Source of the DNA: Pseudanabaena sp. BC1403
GTDB lineage: Bacteria > Cyanobacteriota > Cyanobacteriia > Pseudanabaenales > Pseudanabaenaceae
DNA: 64,000 bases
NCBI RefSeq assembly: GCF_002914585.1
Contig: NZ_PDDM01000018.1
Span: 1-64,000, forward strand
Direction of reading: 5' to 3'
The notes below the pieces were generated by a model. The model searched no databases, was not told the DNA's origin, and worked only from the letters and a program-made list of their open reading frames with translations. Numbering within the stretch: position 1 is the stretch's first letter; each line of letters begins with the position of its first letter. The position numbers and the translations under genes are program-made. Shown here one piece after another: positions 61,169 to 64,000 of the stretch.

Positions 61169-64000
61169 TCACGATTCTGATTCAAATTGAACTATTTGCC
61201 ATAGATTGGGATTGGGATAGTTGTATTTTAAATAATCGAGACTTTTACGGATAGATTCTTTATTGTTGGATTCCCAAAGGTTAATCCACTTGAGGAAACG
61301 CTCTAAGCAATCTCGATCTTTTTCAATATTTAGTTTCTCTCGAATGATTAAGTTAGAAAATATTTGAAAATAAGATAATCTTTGGATTTTAATATGTGCT
61401 ATTGAATCCCCGAAAGAAATAGGATTTTTTAGCCATCGAATAAAAAGATTGTCTACTTTATCTTGAAAACTTTCTGTCTGAAGAGATCTCGCCCCGACAA
61501 TAAAACTTAACGCTCGATAAATTTGGGCTTGAACTCGCTCATGTAAATCCCTTCTGTCGAGTAATAAGGTAAGAATCGCTTCGGCTGCTAAATATACATC
61601 TTCCGCTAGTTCATCTTGAAAAAGACGGCTTCCCAGATGATTAAATCGTATCAGACAGTTCTGATTGCCTGGGAATTTCTGACACCATTTTAATACACAG
61701 GTGAGTGTTTCAAGTGGTAGACTCCTTTGCATTAAAAGAGATTGCATCAGAAATGTCGCTTTTTCATTTTGCCAATTCCTATTAAACCAATTGATAGCCG
61801 CTTCTCGGACTATCTCAAACTCTCCGCCTGCTCTTAGCCATGCATTACAAATATAGTCAATTTCAGAAAAATCTTGATTCTGTTCGAGCCATTGAATCAA
61901 AGGCGATCGGATTAACTGGAAGTCACCTCCTGCATTCAACCATGATTTATAGACAAAATCAGCTTCTAAGACAGTAGCATGAAGGGAGAGCCATTCAAAA
62001 AAGTGCGATTGGATCCGTTCCTTATCCCCTCCTACATCTAACCATGCTTTGTAGACGAAACTTGTTTCTAAGGCAGTAGCATGAACAGAGAGCCAAGTAG
62101 AAAGGTGGGATTGGATCTGTTCCTTATCCCCTCCTGCATCTAGCCATGATTTACAGACAAAATTAGCTTCTAAGGCAGTAGCATGATCAGAGAGCCAAGT
62201 AGAAAGGTGGAATTGGATCCGTTCCTTATCTCCTCCTGCATCTAGCCATGAATAGTAAACAAATTGAGCTTCTAAGGCAGTAGCATGAAGGGAGAGCCAT
62301 TCAAAAAGGTGAGATTGGATCCGTTCCTTATCCCCTCCTGCATCTAGCCATGATTGGTAGACAAAATTAGCTTCTAAGGCAGTAGCATGAGAGGAGAGCC
62401 AAGCAGAAAGGTGGGATTGGATCCGTTCCTTATCCCCTCCTGCATCTAGCCATGATTTGTAGACAAAACTTGTTTCTAAGGCAGTAGCATGATCAGAGAG
62501 CCAAGCAGAAAGGTGGGATTGGATCCGTTCCTTATCCCCTCCTGCATCTAGCCATGATTTGTAGACAAAACTTAGATGATCGTCTATAGGAAATTGATCG
62601 CACCATTGTTGCACTGCGAAACTAATAGCCTCGCTGGGCAAATCACTTTCTAACCATGCAACCAGCAAATAGTGAGTTTGAAATTTGCGAGGATAGATAG
62701 TAATCCAATTGAGCGCTGCTTCCTGTACGATTTTAGGACAGAGCTTTAACCCCCAGTTCAGTAACAGATTAGTCCTTGAAATTTGAGGAATCGATTTTTC
62801 AATCCACTTAGTCAATGTGATGCTAATTGAATTGTCTGTCTGGCTACCTGCCTCACTTAAATATTGCCGAATGTTCCAAGCCAAAGAGTTCTGAAAATCC
62901 ACTTCAGTCTCAATGCCTTCCCATACAGGCTCATGTCGATCTAGTAAAGACAATGTTTGTATAGAAGAAAGTAGTGAATTTCTAATTAATACATCGCGAG
63001 TTTCTTTCCAAGCTAAGGGAGCGCGAAGCATTTGCTGATTTAGGATTTTGAGCCAATCGAGCCTATTAAGTTGCGGTAGACCGATTAGCCTTTGTAAAGT
63101 GTATAGGGTTGATCGCAAACTACCAACTTGCACGGCAAACTCCAGCAGTTCACAGACAAAGAGTTCAGTTGTCTTAGAATTACTCTCCAAGTAATGAGTC
63201 AATATCTGATCCGCTAAAACATCATGAATCGTCACCCAAGTGCGATCATCGCTTAAATCCATAGACAATTCTTCTTGCTCGATCCAACCATCGTTAGCAA
63301 GCCTGCTAAACAGTTGATGATAATCCCCTCGATAAATAGTCTCAGCCACAGCATCATTTAAAGGAAACTGAGTAATAAGGAAAGCAAGTTTCTTCTCAAT
63401 TTGAGGTGTTTGAAAACTCAAGCGAATCCGCTTGATTAGCCATTCTCCAAAGCTAGGCTCCCCCACCAATGAAGCCAAATCTGCATTTCTTTCACGACTA
63501 TGGAGATAAGCTAAAAAAACAGCCAAGATCGGCGTATCTCGGCAAAGCAATAAATAGTCATCAGTCGCACCTAACCCACTCCCCTGAAGAATATGTCTTA
63601 CTGTCTCACGTCGGTAGCTCTTGAACCAATCTAAAGCTTTGTCTGGTGATAGATCTACTTGTTGATGTTTATAGATATCTCTAATGCTTGGATAATGGGT
63701 CGTGCGACAGTTAGCAATATATTTGAACTGAAAATCTTCATCCTCATTCAGTTCATTCATAGTTTCCAGTAGTTCTGCAAAATCCTGCTGAGTTTCTACA
63801 TAGTCAATCAATAGCAAGACTTTTTGGGATACTTCAATCGCCTCTGCAAGTTGATAGATCCCATCTGCTTTCAACCTTTCCCTCACTCGAAACACTAACC
63901 AATTGTCTGCCAAGGCTAAACGACCGATCTCAAGCATGAGACGAGTTTTACCAAACCCACCACTACCTGTAATAATCAACCCCGTTAGATCTCGACTATC
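61169..64000 (-). CDS. STAND-type P-loop NTPase with helical repeats (partial, runs off the window)
   Basis: The frame is open to base 64000, so the N-terminus is missing; at least 943 residues are seen. Counting from TTG 63979, Walker A is GSGGFGKTRLML (5-16) and Walker B KVLLLIDYVE (about 53-62), followed by helical NTPase-associated and winged-helix-like regions. Residues about 471-742 are eight repeats of 34 residues; the first six are almost identical (SWLDAGGDKERIQSHL). The layout NTPase plus repeat sensor is that of STAND proteins such as Avs-type defence proteins; any effector domain would lie beyond the window. Confidence 0.8.
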   Translation of the reverse strand, partial: DSRDLTGLIITGSGGFGKTRLMLEIGRLALADNWLVFRVRERLKADGIYQLAEAIEVSQKVLLLIDYVETQQDFAELLETMNELNEDEDFQFKYIANCRTTHYPSIRDIYKHQQVDLSPDKALDWFKSYRRETVRHILQGSGLGATDDYLLLCRDTPILAVFLAYLHSRERNADLASLVGEPSFGEWLIKRIRLSFQTPQIEKKLAFLITQFPLNDAVAETIYRGDYHQLFSRLANDGWIEQEELSMDLSDDRTWVTIHDVLADQILTHYLESNSKTTELFVCELLEFAVQVGSLRSTLYTLQRLIGLPQLNRLDWLKILNQQMLRAPLAWKETRDVLIRNSLLSSIQTLSLLDRHEPVWEGIETEVDFQNSLAWNIRQYLSEAGSQTDNSISITLTKWIEKSIPQISRTNLLLNWGLKLCPKIVQEAALNWITIYPRKFQTHYLLVAWLESDLPSEAISFAVQQWCDQFPIDDHLSFVYKSWLDAGGDKERIQSHLSAWLSDHATALETSFVYKSWLDAGGDKERIQSHLSAWLSSHATALEANFVYQSWLDAGGDKERIQSHLFEWLSLHATALEAQFVYYSWLDAGGDKERIQFHLSTWLSDHATALEANFVCKSWLDAGGDKEQIQSHLSTWLSVHATALETSFVYKAWLDVGGDKERIQSHFFEWLSLHATVLEADFVYKSWLNAGGDFQLIRSPLIQWLEQNQDFSEIDYICNAWLRAGGEFEIVREAAINWFNRNWQNEKATFLMQSLLMQRSLPLETLTCVLKWCQKFPGNQNCLIRFNHLGSRLFQDELAEDVYLAAEAILTLLLDRRDLHERVQAQIYRALSFIVGARSLQTESFQDKVDNLFIRWLKNPISFGDSIAHIKIQRLSYFQIFSNLIIREKLNIEKDRDCLERFLKWINLWESNNKESIRKSLDYLKYNYPNPNLWQIVQFESES
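61754..62569 (-). repeat. tandem 102-bp coding repeats (six near-identical, two diverged)
   Basis: Unit boundaries on the minus strand fall at 62569, 62467, 62365, 62263, 62161 and 62059 (near-identical units), then 61957 and 61855 (diverged). Each encodes 34 residues: FVYKSWLDAGGDKERIQSHL, then [SF]xWLSxHATALEx2. Sequence identity is high at the DNA level, pointing to recent expansion or gene conversion. Confidence 0.85.

Noticed and set aside
61754-62569. Regular repeats suggesting a CRISPR array
   Set aside because: The unit is 102 bp with no unique spacers, and the frame is open throughout; it encodes 34-residue protein repeats.
1-64000. tRNA, rRNA and known small-RNA genes
   Set aside because: I looked for T-loop (GGTTCGAATC-like) pairs with CCA-adjacent stems and for rRNA blocks while reading and saw none; a covariance-model scan would be decisive.

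Overview
The window comes from a cyanobacterial chromosome. The palindrome GCGATCGC (HIP1) recurs throughout, and the gene content is cyanobacterial: NdhB, a CCB2/CCB4-type cofactor-assembly protein, an NrtABCD-type transporter with the NrtC ATPase-binding-protein fusion, a LabA-like NYN protein, DUF4330 and paired DUF6883/DUF4926 genes. The moderate GC content and the many intergenic palindromes would suit a Pseudanabaena-like lineage, but that placement is inference. I saw no rRNA, tRNA or CRISPR array.

Layout. 1-2.2 kb: accessory genes (TPR fragments, a nuclease-like/DUF2283 pair, an HNH pair). 2.2-2.95 kb: a decayed spacer holding two tandem tiny membrane-protein genes with their own terminator. 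2.95-10.5 kb: mostly housekeeping (molybdopterin oxidoreductase, DUF721/DciA-like protein, malic enzyme, restriction-fold/HEPN-like protein, leuC, M48 protease). 10.6-12.3 kb: an accessory insert (HNH nuclease, HicA-like pair) between the protease and an alpha/beta hydrolase, with a mosaic scar joined at a HIP1 site. 13.2-16.9 kb: minus-strand secreted, toxin/antitoxin-like and immunity-like small genes. 17-18.6 kb: ndhB. 19-27.1 kb: a nitrate-type ABC transporter operon with an SLH/OprB porin between nrtA and nrtB and a zinc-ribbon DUF6671 protein at its end. 27.2-31.4 kb: DUF790 nuclease, Get3/ArsA-like ATPase, HPt protein, secreted protein. 31.5-36 kb: the rpsM-rpsK-rpoA-rplQ-truA-rplM-rpsI operon behind a recognisable promoter. 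36-44.4 kb: LabA-like protein, metG, tadA, ilvD, hydrolase, dut. 44.5-48.1 kb: Ser/Thr kinase with DUF4330, then DUF2059 and CCB-type genes. 48.9-57.9 kb: a four-gene phosphorelay/c-di-GMP cluster. 57.9-64 kb: transketolase-like enzyme, Uma2 protein, and the 3' part of a large STAND-type NTPase gene that runs off the right edge.

How genes work together. The nrt genes plus porin look like a full route for an anion from outer membrane to cytoplasm. The signalling cluster combines three near-identical receiver domains, CBS, PAS and GAF sensing, an HPt and a GGDEF-EAL output, so phosphotransfer could feed c-di-GMP turnover. The STAND protein with near-identical 34-residue repeats resembles the repeat-sensor half of a defence NTPase, but its effector end lies outside the window.

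The most unusual signals are: (i) the two coupled 30- and 32-residue membrane peptides at 2583-2781; (ii) a family of long, locus-specific intergenic palindromes that often include the stop codons of flanking genes and in two cases span exactly from stop to stop; (iii) the freshly expanded repeat array in the STAND protein; (iv) the porin inside the nrt operon; and (v) the HIP1-joined mosaic scar.
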